A program made the translations under genes and the position numbers. Under the pieces are notes generated by a model. That model ran no database searches. It had not been told where the DNA came from and saw only the letters and a list, made by a program, of their open reading frames with translations. This document shows positions 1-7,512 of a DNA stretch of 11,682 nt, piece by piece. Origin of the DNA: JBBSJV01 sp038256935 (GTDB lineage: Bacteria; Patescibacteriota; JACMRA01); NCBI GenBank assembly GCA_038256935.1, contig JBBSJV010000045.1, forward strand, positions 1 through 11,682, read 5' to 3'. Positions within the stretch are counted from its first letter, which is position 1; every line of letters begins with the position of its first letter.

Positions 1-1
1 A

Positions 2-91
2 GATTATTACTTTTCAGGTTATGAATATCAAGGTATGTTTTTGTATGTAACAGCAACTGTTTTACGATATATTGTTAGTATTAAAGATTAA
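2..91 (+). CDS. C-terminal end of an unknown protein (partial)
   Basis: The first bases read openly in frame 2 for 29 codons to a TAA stop at 89-91. The peptide is rich in aromatic and aliphatic residues (it begins DYYFSGYEYQ and ends YIVSIKD), so it looks like a real protein tail and not random sequence. Its start lies outside the window. Too little remains to name a family. It runs in the same direction as the oxidoreductase gene, but about 490 bp of apparently non-coding DNA separates them, so co-transcription is unlikely. Confidence 0.45.
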   Translation, partial: DYYFSGYEYQGMFLYVTATVLRYIVSIKD

Positions 92-462
92 AATAAACAG
101 TAATGTCATTCTAAAATTTACATACTAATTCAAGAATTAGATTATAACCTCGACTTATATTTATATTAAAACTCAAAATCAGTTTTAACTCAGGCTTTAT
201 TTAATATGTAGCAAGATGTAATATAATTTGCTTTAGTAAAATATCAAAAAAATATAAATATATTTATGTGAAACACCAATTCCAGATAACCCCATCAAAA
301 ATTTAACCAAATTAGTCAGCTGTTGAAAAAATTATAGCTCCAGGAGGTAACCCTAATAACAAAATTGTCTATCCAACTAATGGATCTGTTACATTACAAC
401 GGAAAGTAACATTTCTTCTTAATTCACTTTTAAAAAGTAGTAACAACCATAAAATCCTATCC

Positions 463-493
463 AATCCTAGGTTCTTGCTAGTAGACTAGGATT
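463..493 (+). terminator. Inverted-repeat hairpin, copy 1; terminator-like
   Basis: AATCCTAG (463-470) and CTAGGATT (486-493) form a perfect 8-bp stem with a 15-nt loop, followed on the plus strand by a T/A-rich tract (TTTATAATTTAATTTTATC). It could end plus-strand transcription arriving from the left. A near-identical copy with the same stem and loop length lies at 1470-1500, on the far side of the oxidoreductase gene. Confidence 0.45.
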
Positions 494-545
494 TTATAAT
501 TTAATTTTATCTTATAGGATTGACTATTACTCTAGGTATTAATAG

Positions 546-573
546 TTTACACCCACAATCAGTTATGTATAAA
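546..573 (+). promoter_or_regulatory. Candidate sigma70 promoter for the oxidoreductase, probably leaderless
   Basis: TTTACA (546-551) and TATAAA (568-573) each match the -35 and -10 consensus at five of six positions, with a 16-nt spacer. The expected transcription start, about 7 nt after the -10 box, falls at 580-581. That is the ATG itself, so the mRNA would have no leader. This agrees with the lack of any Shine-Dalgarno sequence before the gene. Confidence 0.45.
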
Positions 574-580
574 CTAATTT

Positions 581-1477
581 ATGAACAAAACAGCTGCTAT
601 TATTGGATATGGAAAGATGGGTAAAATTTATCACTCTATACTTTTGAAAATGGGTTTTGAAGTAGCAATTTGTGATCCTAATATTGAAGGGCTTATCAAA
701 GATTATAGAGATTTAGGGCTTGAATTTGTAGAATATGTTTTTGTGACTACTCCACCAAATTTGCATTTTGAAATTGGCAAGTATTTTCTCGGCCTCGATA
801 AAAAAGTCTTCTTAGAAAAACCTCCAGCGATTAACTTTAACCAGGCCCAGTCTTTAAAACAAAGTGGCAGTAAAAATTTGTATTGTGGTTACCACGCTGC
901 TTTTAATCGATTATTCGAAGTTGTTAGTAAACTAATAGGAAATACTGCGATAAAAAGTATTGAAGTTATAAATGCTGAAAATATTTACAATTACCATGCT
1001 CCTGACTCTTGGGTGATGGATCCTACGGTATCAGGTGGGGGTTGTCTTATGGATAACGGAATCAATACTTTTTCTGTTTTGTATAATTTTGTAGATGTTA
1101 CAGGGATTCAAGCTTATTCTCAAAAATCAAGGCAATTACCTGTAGAGGATTTGGTGCAGGCGCAGTTTACATTTAACTCAATTAATGAGCAAGGTTTGAT
1201 CTCCTATAGCTCTGATTGGCTAGCAGCTAAAGATAACGAGATAAGGGTGTTTAAATTTGTGACTGAAGATAGCGAAATAGTCGTTAATCAAGCTAACAAC
1301 ACCATTGTACTTAACGGTAAATTACACGATTTTGATATAACTAGAACATCAGAATATGAAAGGATGGTAATCGATACTTTTGAGTATTTTGAAACTGGGA
1401 AAACTAAACTTAAATTTGATTTTTTTGAACCAATAGAGCTTGTTTTGGGTTGTTATAAAGTTGCTAACCAATCCTAG
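581..1477 (+). CDS. Gfo/Idh/MocA-family NAD(P)-dependent oxidoreductase
   Basis: The 298-residue protein starts with a Rossmann nucleotide-binding loop (IIGYGKMGK, residues 7-15). Further family marks follow: TTPPNLH (56-62) in the place of the usual TPxxxH strand end, the EKP motif (79-81) that places the catalytic and cofactor-contacting lysine, GYHAAFN (103-109), and a glycine-rich SGGGCLMDNG segment (about 151-160) that begins the C-terminal alpha/beta substrate domain. Members oxidise or reduce sugars, inositols and related hydroxy compounds in the cytoplasm. The substrate cannot be read from the sequence, and no sugar-pathway genes lie nearby. It is slightly short for the family, mainly at the C-terminus. 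The last three codons and the TAG stop fall inside the inverted repeat at 1470-1500, and the end overlaps the convergent tsaB-like gene by 14 bp. The start is chosen for the Rossmann fold directly after it and for the promoter spacing. Confidence 0.85.
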   Translation: MNKTAAIIGYGKMGKIYHSILLKMGFEVAICDPNIEGLIKDYRDLGLEFVEYVFVTTPPNLHFEIGKYFLGLDKKVFLEKPPAINFNQAQSLKQSGSKNLYCGYHAAFNRLFEVVSKLIGNTAIKSIEVINAENIYNYHAPDSWVMDPTVSGGGCLMDNGINTFSVLYNFVDVTGIQAYSQKSRQLPVEDLVQAQFTFNSINEQGLISYSSDWLAAKDNEIRVFKFVTEDSEIVVNQANNTIVLNGKLHDFDITRTSEYERMVIDTFEYFETGKTKLKFDFFEPIELVLGCYKVANQS

Positions 1478-1880
1478 GTTCTTGAGAGTATACTAGGATT
1501 TGATTATTTTCAGCTTTGGCTCTAGTTATCAGCAGCTGGTAATTGGCTTCTATTGTTTTTAGATTAGAGTCTTTGATTTTGTGAATGTAGAAATTTTGCT
1601 CTGGATGGAACTGTTTCCAAGTCTGTAGCCAGATGTAGATGATGCGGGTGTCGGTAAAACCTGCTCTACTTCCTATTAGTAAATAAAACTCATCAATTGT
1701 ATGATCGTCGTTACCGTGATCTAAAGTGGATAATAATTCTTTGAAGACAAACTCAAATTTTTCTGTCAGTCCAAGACCTCTTCCTTTTCTCATGATCGAG
1801 TAACAAAGCCAAAACTGGTTGTTGACAGAATCCACGGTGTAGATCTCTAAATTAGTATCTAATACAAATATTATGGACAT
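1464..1880 (-). CDS. tsaB: TsaB-like protein (tRNA t6A biosynthesis), short form
   Basis: About 138 residues starting MSIIFVLDTN, which matches the first strand of the ASKHA fold in TsaB (typically ILAIDTS). A later segment, LIGSRAGFTDTRIIYIWLQ, corresponds to the conserved G-PGSFTGLR helix start. TsaB is an inactive paralogue of TsaD. With TsaD and TsaE it makes the threonylcarbamoyl modification at A37 of ANN-decoding tRNAs in the cytoplasm. The protein lacks much of the second domain found in the roughly 230-residue proteobacterial form, as is common for short TsaB homologues. An upstream in-frame ATG at 1961 would add 27 residues, but that would run deep into rmuC and precede the natural fold start, so the start at 1880 is preferred. 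No TsaD or TsaE gene is in the window. Confidence 0.65.
   Translation of the reverse strand: MSIIFVLDTNLEIYTVDSVNNQFWLCYSIMRKGRGLGLTEKFEFVFKELLSTLDHGNDDHTIDEFYLLIGSRAGFTDTRIIYIWLQTWKQFHPEQNFYIHKIKDSNLKTIEANYQLLITRAKAENNQILVYSQEPRIG
1470..1500. terminator. Inverted-repeat hairpin, copy 2, inside both convergent gene ends
   Basis: AATCCTAG (1470-1477) pairs with CTAGGATT (1493-1500) around a 15-nt loop. The left arm encodes the last two residues and the TAG stop of the oxidoreductase, and the whole element encodes the last residues of the TsaB-like protein on the other strand. The T-run after it on the plus strand is weak (TGATTATTTTC) and there is none on the minus side, so it would be a modest terminator at best. 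It differs from copy 1 (463-493) at only a few loop positions. Confidence 0.45.
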
Positions 1881-3117
1881 GCTTATTTTAGTCTTTTTGG
1901 GAGTAATTGCAATCTTACTTTTTTGGTCAATATTTATAAAACATGGCAAATCTAGCGACACTTTAAATCAGGCACAAATTGATTCTTTTCAAAGCTCGAT
2001 TACATCTGCAAACCAAGTCGAATTCTCTAGACTCCAATCAGCTTTAACAGAAAAAATCCTGACAACTCTAGCAGATAATCAAACCAGACAATTGGAAACT
2101 ATCCAGCGAAACAGTAATTTTCAAACTGAGGAGACAGCTAAGCAGATGAATCAGGTCCGCAGCATCATCCAAGAGCAGCTTTCAATAGCCGTAAAAGATT
2201 TAGGAGAAACTACCAAATCCAATTTGGAAATAATGAATAAATCTAACCAAACCAAACTAGATCAGATCAATGATGGAGTGCAGAAAAGACTTGATGAAAA
2301 CTTTGCCCAAAACCTCAAGTCGGTTAATCAAGTCATGCAAAATCTAGGGCATATCCAAAGCAGTGCTGAAAAGATGATCGAGTCAACCAAAAGTATTGAT
2401 AAATTAAATACAATCTTTAGTCGAACTAGTAGTAAATCCTTTGGAGACTTTGGTGAGAAATACCTTGAAAGTATGTTGCGAGAGCATTTATCAGACGGTA
2501 GCTGGGACAAACAAGTCAAGCTCAGTGGCAGCAGTGAAATAATTGATTTTACAATCTCAATTGATGGGAAACTCATTGGAATTGATAGCAAATTTCCACT
2601 AACCAAATATTCTGATTATATCGATGCTGATAGTATCAACAGTGTTTCAGCTAGGCGTGATTTTCTCAAAACTGTGCAACTAATGGGAGATAGTATTGCA
2701 AGTAAATACCCAGTCGGGAAAAGCTTGGATATTTTGTTTTTGTACCTACCATCAGATGGGATGTATAATGAGGTTGTTAATGACCAGCAAACTGTGGAGT
2801 ATTTATTGAAAAGAAAGGTAACTGTCAGCTCTCCAAGTACGATTTTCCCTCTCATACTACTGATTGCCAGCTACCAGTTCAAAGCCAAGATCAATGAAAA
2901 TGCTGATGCCATAGTAAAAGGCCTTGGGCAAGTCAAACGCAATATTGATGGATTTAGAGATGAGTTTAGAAAACTGGGAGACAAAATCAGACAAGCCCAA
3001 CAAAACTATGAGTCAGCGGATAAAAACCTACTTGGAGTGGAGAAAAATATTCTTCGTCTGGAGGATGAGACTGGGGGAGGAGAAGAGAAACTTTTGGAAG
3101 GTGGATTGGATTTATAG
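1873..3117 (+). CDS. rmuC: RmuC family DNA recombination protein
   Basis: This 414-residue protein has the RmuC layout: an N-terminal membrane segment (about residues 3-22), a long coiled coil rich in Gln, Asn, Lys and Glu (about 28-180), then the nuclease-like RmuC domain (about 185-390). Within that domain, FGDFGEKYLESML corresponds to the family's GxWGE-L--lL motif, IGIDSKFPLTKY to IDSK-PL--Y, LFLYLPSDGMY to the vlMFvP-E motif and VSSPSTIFPLIL to the SPTTL motif. RmuC proteins resemble restriction-endonuclease folds and limit inversion at short inverted repeats; the biochemical activity is poorly known. The Glu and Asp-x-Lys (IDSK) acidic/basic set expected of a PD-(D/E)XK-type core is present. 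Its start shares CATG with the divergent tsaB-like start, so each promoter must lie inside the other gene. No Shine-Dalgarno sequence is visible. Confidence 0.92.
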   Translation: MDMLILVFLGVIAILLFWSIFIKHGKSSDTLNQAQIDSFQSSITSANQVEFSRLQSALTEKILTTLADNQTRQLETIQRNSNFQTEETAKQMNQVRSIIQEQLSIAVKDLGETTKSNLEIMNKSNQTKLDQINDGVQKRLDENFAQNLKSVNQVMQNLGHIQSSAEKMIESTKSIDKLNTIFSRTSSKSFGDFGEKYLESMLREHLSDGSWDKQVKLSGSSEIIDFTISIDGKLIGIDSKFPLTKYSDYIDADSINSVSARRDFLKTVQLMGDSIASKYPVGKSLDILFLYLPSDGMYNEVVNDQQTVEYLLKRKVTVSSPSTIFPLILLIASYQFKAKINENADAIVKGLGQVKRNIDGFRDEFRKLGDKIRQAQQNYESADKNLLGVEKNILRLEDETGGGEEKLLEGGLDL

Positions 3118-3261
3118 TCCATAACATTAAATTATCTTTAAGCTACAATTGATTTTAAGGTTAAATAGCCATAAAAACTGGTTTAAAACAAAAATATAGA
3201 GTATATTTGTATCAAGCAATTTTGTGTTGCCAAAAAAACAAAAATAAAGATAGATACTTTA
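3118..3261. other. Short intergenic region, no feature recognised
   Basis: This AT-rich spacer lies between rmuC and the interrupted gene. No convincing promoter pair, hairpin with T-run or small gene is visible. No Shine-Dalgarno sequence precedes the ATG at 3262. Confidence 0.4.
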
Positions 3262-4923
3262 ATGCTCGAAAGCACGGCAAATTTAGTAGATAACAGCAAA
3301 CCCTTAGTTGATATTGACTCAACAAGAGATGAAAGTGAATTGGTGTCAAAAAATATTGAATTTAGCTACAATTAACTACTTCCAAAATGCCTTGGAGAAT
3401 TAAATTTATTTTTAGATACAATTCTCAATATCTCAGATACAGAAACAAAAGATGACTGTATTATTAGCTGTGATAGGATAGTTGAGAATATTTTATTAAG
3501 TAATCTTAGAAGCTTAGAAGGAGCAAATATTAACACTGTAATAAAACAAATTTTTAGTACTTACAAAGTCAATGAAATTAGAGATATTAGGTCCAATGAT
3601 ATAATATACACCTTGTTTACCTGTCCTAACTGGAAGTATGAAATCGAGTCAATGGTGACTATGCTGATATAGGCTTATCCTGAATTAGATGTAGATAAGG
3701 AGCAAATAATAAAAGAAATAATTTTTATCATTAGAAATGAAATTTATGGGTTTATTAATAAGCTTGAAAGATATTTATTTAATGAATTAAGTCTCTACAA
3801 AACAGATGGAGTAGAAGGAAAAAATTCTGGGTATAAAAATTTAACAGAGTATTTTGATAATCTAAACATTGAAAAAATATTCAACGTAATAGAAGAAGCA
3901 AATTTACCTACGCTTAATGATAGACTAGAAAAGCATAAAATAAAGGTATTTTTGTCACCTTTTTTGGAGGCAGCTGTCACAACTGAGGTTGAATCTTTAC
4001 ATTTAAATGAGACAGTTAAGGATGTAATTAATGAAGTTAAACAAGCAATTGCAACAATTCCAGAACGAAAAACTATTTCAGGGGTACTGGATGAAGTTTT
4101 TAAGCATGTATGGGATGTTAATACTTTGTATTCAATACATTATAGGCAAAGCCAACAAATTACTTCTACAATCAACTACGTGTTTGGTAGTATTTTTTTA
4201 AGAAATATATCTGTTAAGTACAGGGGTAAGTTTGAATCAAGCCAAGAAATCGTTCAAATCGTTCAAGATGTCTTTAAAAACTACTTTGATTATTTCAAAT
4301 CAATCAGAGCAAGCCAGAGCGGGGAAGGTGAGACAAATTTTGAATTTTGGTATAGTTTATTTAACAATGTAAATCGCTCGCAAGCCTTTCAAGATTATGT
4401 TGTGATACAAAAGCAATTACATTTTAATCCTAATCGAAGTAAATTAATCAATGAGATTCCTCCCTTAGATGGTTTTTTAAATTCCGAATTGAGTAAAATT
4501 ATCCTACCCTACGATCAAGTAGGTAATCTATATGAGGCAATTGGGATATTAACTACTAACCATCTTTATGATGACTTTATAAAAAAACTACAAAATCTTA
4601 TTCTTTATCCTTACAAGGTTTTATTTAATCAATCCAGTAATGATTGGGAGAGTAAGTTATTAAATATTCAGAATTTTATAAGCCAAAACACCCCTCATAT
4701 GCAACTAAAAATCATACTAAGATATACATTTGCACCTTCAGATCTAAAGCAGTTAAGCAAAAGCGAAATAGAAAGTCTAGAAAAAACTTTAGGTAGTTTT
4801 TTGCTTGCAGCTGGAGAGGTAGATGCAAATACTGGTAGATCAAAAATTGACGATTTTAACCAAGCCATAAATGATAGAATAAATTTTGAAAGAAAAAAAA
4901 GAGTGAATAATGATTGGATTTAA
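3262..4923 (+). pseudogene. Large helical protein of unknown function, interrupted by two in-frame stops
   Basis: From ATG 3262 a single frame runs 554 codons to the TAA at 4921-4923, broken only by TAA (3373-3375) and TAG (3670-3672). The three pieces (38, 98 and 416 codons) are in one frame and have the same composition, so this was one gene. The last piece alone can be re-entered at TTG 3952 (323 residues, starting MSPFLEAAV), and an automatic caller would probably report only that part. The protein is charged and mostly alpha-helical, with no signal peptide, membrane segment, Cys/His cluster or repeat, and I do not recognise the family. Both stops could come from one C-to-T change in a Gln codon (CAA or CAG), giving YNQLLPK and LIQAYPEL. 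Nonsense decay, read-through and consensus error all remain possible. The ends are intact and no insertion is seen. Confidence 0.75.
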
Positions 4924-4971
4924 AAAATCTATAACTTGCCAAAACCTAATCTTACTGTTTTTGTTTAAAGC

Positions 4972-5394
4972 ATGAATTACAAAACTCGCAACTTTCATAC
5001 CGTGTGGTTGCATATTTTTACTGTGCCTTTTATTTGGTCACCACTGTTTATTGCACTAGTGCTGGATCTATTTGCTGAGATTTATCATCGGGTTTGTTTT
5101 CCAATCTATGGACTCAAATACATTGAGAGAAAAAAATATATCCAAGTTTGGGACAGGCCACAGCTAGAATACCTCAATTTTATCGAAAAAATAGGTTGTG
5201 CGTATTGCGGGTATATGAATGGGCTGTTCCCTTATCTAGCCGCCATCTGTCAATCCAGTGAGACTTATTGGTGCGGGATCATGCACAAAGAAAGAGATGG
5301 TTTTACAGTTCAGCAGCATCAAATCGATGGAGCGTTTACAAAATTTGGGGATGAAGCTGAGTTTGATATTAAATATACTTCTCAGGCTAAGTAA
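4972..5394 (+). CDS. Membrane-anchored protein of unknown function with a Cys/His motif
   Basis: This 140-residue protein has one clear hydrophobic helix near the N-terminus (about residues 12-36, TVPFIWSPLFIALVLDLF), then an aromatic and basic stretch. A conserved-looking motif follows: CAYCGYMNG (Cys76, Cys79) with YWCGIMH (Cys101, His105). The CxxC...CxxxH spacing could bind a metal or form a redox or structural site, but this is inference. Small uncharacterised proteins with a CxYCGYxNGL core and a later YWC-IkH element occur in diverse bacteria. I know of no function for them. It lies 48 bp after the interrupted gene and ends 4 bp from the convergent small membrane gene, with the stop codon inside a short inverted repeat (5389-5404). 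Confidence 0.75.
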   Translation: MNYKTRNFHTVWLHIFTVPFIWSPLFIALVLDLFAEIYHRVCFPIYGLKYIERKKYIQVWDRPQLEYLNFIEKIGCAYCGYMNGLFPYLAAICQSSETYWCGIMHKERDGFTVQQHQIDGAFTKFGDEAEFDIKYTSQAK

Positions 5395-5404
5395 GGTTTT
5401 ACTT
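5389..5404. repeat. Short hairpin between convergent gene ends
   Basis: AAGTAA (5389-5394) pairs with TTACTT (5399-5404) around GGTT. Both stop codons lie in the stem: TAA of the plus gene at 5392-5394 and TAA of the minus gene at 5399-5401. No T-run follows on either side, so termination is uncertain. Confidence 0.35.
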
Positions 5405-5593
5405 GACCTCCCTTCTTCGAATTAAAATTACTAAAATTGCTGTGGCTATTGGTCCAATGAAAAATGAGATTATAAACCATAATAGTCCACTTCGGTTTTT
5501 ACCTTGCGCGAGTCCTGCATTTATAAAAGCAAGGGTAATCCAAGCACCACCAATGTATTCGTTAAATTCTGCTAATGAAGCGTATTCTTGCAT
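5399..5593 (-). CDS. Small hydrophobic membrane protein
   Basis: This 64-residue protein has two hydrophobic segments (about 16-28 and 35-57) separated by a polar, basic GKNRSGL turn, and ends in RRREVK. The pattern GKNRSGLLWFIISFFIGPIA resembles the widespread class of tiny membrane proteins with a K-RSG--WF----GPIA core, often annotated as hypothetical or superinfection-immunity-like. No specific role can be assigned. The positive C-terminus suggests that end faces the cytoplasm. It lies 65 bp downstream of the delta-60 protein gene on the same strand and could be co-transcribed with it. No Shine-Dalgarno sequence is visible before its ATG. Confidence 0.65.
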   Translation of the reverse strand: MQEYASLAEFNEYIGGAWITLAFINAGLAQGKNRSGLLWFIISFFIGPIATAILVILIRRREVK

Positions 5594-5658
5594 AGTGTTT
5601 CAGAAGATTACCAATATTTATATTTATGTAAATAGCTTCTTTTAATCTCATAAAAAAT

Positions 5659-7512
5659 CTAGTATGCAACTACAGTAAAAGATAGCTGCTGAGTATACCT
5701 ACCGGCATCTAAATAACCAGGTAGCCTACATTCATAATCCACATTATCAATATCATATCTACCTGCAAGAGATGGGGAGGTATTTCCAAAAACCCCTGCA
5801 GCAGCAGTTGTGCTAGTAATAGTAGAGGCAGAAGCTGGGGTAAATAAAGCTTGATTTGCTGGTTGTCCTGCAGCGTTTGAAGCGATGCCTCGAATTGAGC
5901 CACTAGTTGCTGGATCTATATAACAGTATAGCTTACCAGAATCCGCTCCACTTGGAGCATAAGAAAATTGTGCTGATTCATCTCCGCCGCTATCAGGATT
6001 TGACCCGAGTACTAGATCAGATCCGCTGGATTTATTGATAATATTAGAAAAAGTTACAGATACATTATATACATTATCGTTAGACCCTGTTAAGTCTTCA
6101 AAGAGAATATCAAAAATTGATGTAGCTGTAGTTTGCCTTGTCGCTAATACATTGACAGAGGCAAAATTAACTGATTGTTCAATTTCACTACACTCTAACA
6201 AGGTATCAACTCCAGAATCATCTCTTGTAGTAATAGTATCAAAAAAACCAGCGCTACAAAGATCATTGTTATCGACTGCATCACCAGCATACATATTGAG
6301 AGCTCCTGGAGCAACATTTAAGATAGCGCAGGAAGAGCCATTAGCCAGAATAGTGGTATCACAAGCCATTTTGACAAAATTGTCTAGTCTAATGAGTCGA
6401 GTGGCAGCAGTGTCTTTGTATGCAGTAAATTCACCACCTACAATAATTTTTCCATTGTTTTGTAATGTAACACTATATACTAGATTATTAAACAATGAGC
6501 CACTAAAACTGGTATCCATTTCACCATTATTTTTTAATTTAGTTATATATTGAGAGCCCACACCATTATATGAAAAAAATTGCCCACCTACTATAATGTC
6601 TCCATCACTTTGTATGGCAACGCTGTGCACATTAGAATTAAATCCAGTCCCAGTTACAAAATTAGAATTTAATCTACCATCAGCATTAAGTCTTATTATC
6701 CTATTATTTAAAGCCTTATTGTAAGAAGTAAAACCACCCCCTACAAGGATCTTCCCATCACTTTGTATAGCAATACTATTTACTCTGGAGTTAAATCCAG
6801 TCCCAATCTGAAAACTAGTATCACGACTTCCATCAATATTTAATCTAGCTATTCTATTAGTTGAAAGACCGTTAAATGTAGTGAAACTACCACCTACAAT
6901 AATCTTCCCATCAGTATGTATAGCAATACTATTTACAGAAAAGATAAACCCGGCGCCTGTAACAAAGCTGGTATCTACACTACCATTAGGGTTTAGTCTA
7001 ATTATCTTGCCAGCAGAAATTCCATTATAAGAACTGAAGTTTCCTCCAATAACAAGTTTGCCATCAGCTTGAATAGCAATACTATTTACGCCAGAGTTAA
7101 ATCCAGTCCCAATCTGAAAACTAGTATCACGACTTCCATCAGGGTTTAATCTAATTATCCTGTTAGTTATAACTCCATTGTAATTAGTAAAGTCTCCTCC
7201 AACTATAATCTTGCCATCACTTTGTACAGCCGAGCTTCTAACAGCTGCATTTAACCCATTTCCACTTACAAAACTAGTATCACGGTTACCATCAGCATTT
7301 AACCTAACTAGTCTATTGGTAGTAATCCCGTTATACGAGGTAAACATGCCTGCAACAAAAATCTTGCCATCATTTTGTACGGCTAAACTATATACACCAC
7401 CACCACCAATTCCACTCCCAATTACAAAACTTGTGTCTCTACTACCATCAGCATTCAGTCTTCCCATTCTAAGCATCGTAGCTCCGTTATATGTAGTTAA
7501 ATCCCCACCCAC
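5659..7512 (-). CDS. Delta-60 repeat surface protein, C-terminal fragment after an in-frame stop
   Basis: This 617-residue open segment is in the same frame as the signal-peptide piece at 7645-8334; the two are separated by one TAA. Reading is in fact open from the codon after that TAA (7644) down to 5662, and ATG 7512 is merely the first ATG. It holds repeats 5 to 12 of the delta-60 type (core DGKIIVGGDFTNYNG-NRIIRLN-DGSRDTSF). It then has a C-terminal domain of about 236 residues that starts near MACDTT, is rich in Ser, Thr, Gly and Asp, contains several Cys residues and ends in a strand-like QLSFTVVAY. Delta-60 repeats form beta-propeller-like or beta-solenoid extracellular domains. Alone this fragment has no export signal, so it works only if the stop is read through or is an artefact. 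Confidence 0.75.
   Translation of the reverse strand: MGGDLTTYNGATMLRMGRLNADGSRDTSFVIGSGIGGGGVYSLAVQNDGKIFVAGMFTSYNGITTNRLVRLNADGNRDTSFVSGNGLNAAVRSSAVQSDGKIIVGGDFTNYNGVITNRIIRLNPDGSRDTSFQIGTGFNSGVNSIAIQADGKLVIGGNFSSYNGISAGKIIRLNPNGSVDTSFVTGAGFIFSVNSIAIHTDGKIIVGGSFTTFNGLSTNRIARLNIDGSRDTSFQIGTGFNSRVNSIAIQSDGKILVGGGFTSYNKALNNRIIRLNADGRLNSNFVTGTGFNSNVHSVAIQSDGDIIVGGQFFSYNGVGSQYITKLKNNGEMDTSFSGSLFNNLVYSVTLQNNGKIIVGGEFTAYKDTAATRLIRLDNFVKMACDTTILANGSSCAILNVAPGALNMYAGDAVDNNDLCSAGFFDTITTRDDSGVDTLLECSEIEQSVNFASVNVLATRQTTATSIFDILFEDLTGSNDNVYNVSVTFSNIINKSSGSDLVLGSNPDSGGDESAQFSYAPSGADSGKLYCYIDPATSGSIRGIASNAAGQPANQALFTPASASTITSTTAAAGVFGNTSPSLAGRYDIDNVDYECRLPGYLDAGRYTQQLSFTVVAY

Larger units (their letters stand above)
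92..580. other. Gene-poor spacer with hairpins and a possible decayed coding remnant
   Basis: No intact gene is visible on either strand. A small hairpin (CTAATT, loop CAAG, AATTAG) lies at 125-140. At 270-323 one frame reads a protein-like peptide (ETPIPDNPIKNLTKLVS) that hits TGA at 324. The adjacent frame, open from 316 to a TAG at 487-489, continues with VEKIIAPGGNPNNKIVYPTN and runs on into the hairpin repeat at 463-493. This may be a frameshifted remnant of a lost gene, but no start codon is visible and composition alone could mislead. The 3' part carries nested inverted repeats (AATCCTAT at 453-460 with ATAGGATT at 514-521, around the 463-493 hairpin) and a promoter candidate for the next gene. 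Confidence 0.35.

Noticed and set aside
1881..1961. Longer start for the TsaB-like protein
   Set aside because: The added residues are rmuC antisense sequence, and the ASKHA fold begins naturally at the MSIIFVLDTN start.
2328..3124. Other open frames within rmuC
   Set aside because: Shadows of a complete RmuC gene with all family motifs in one frame.
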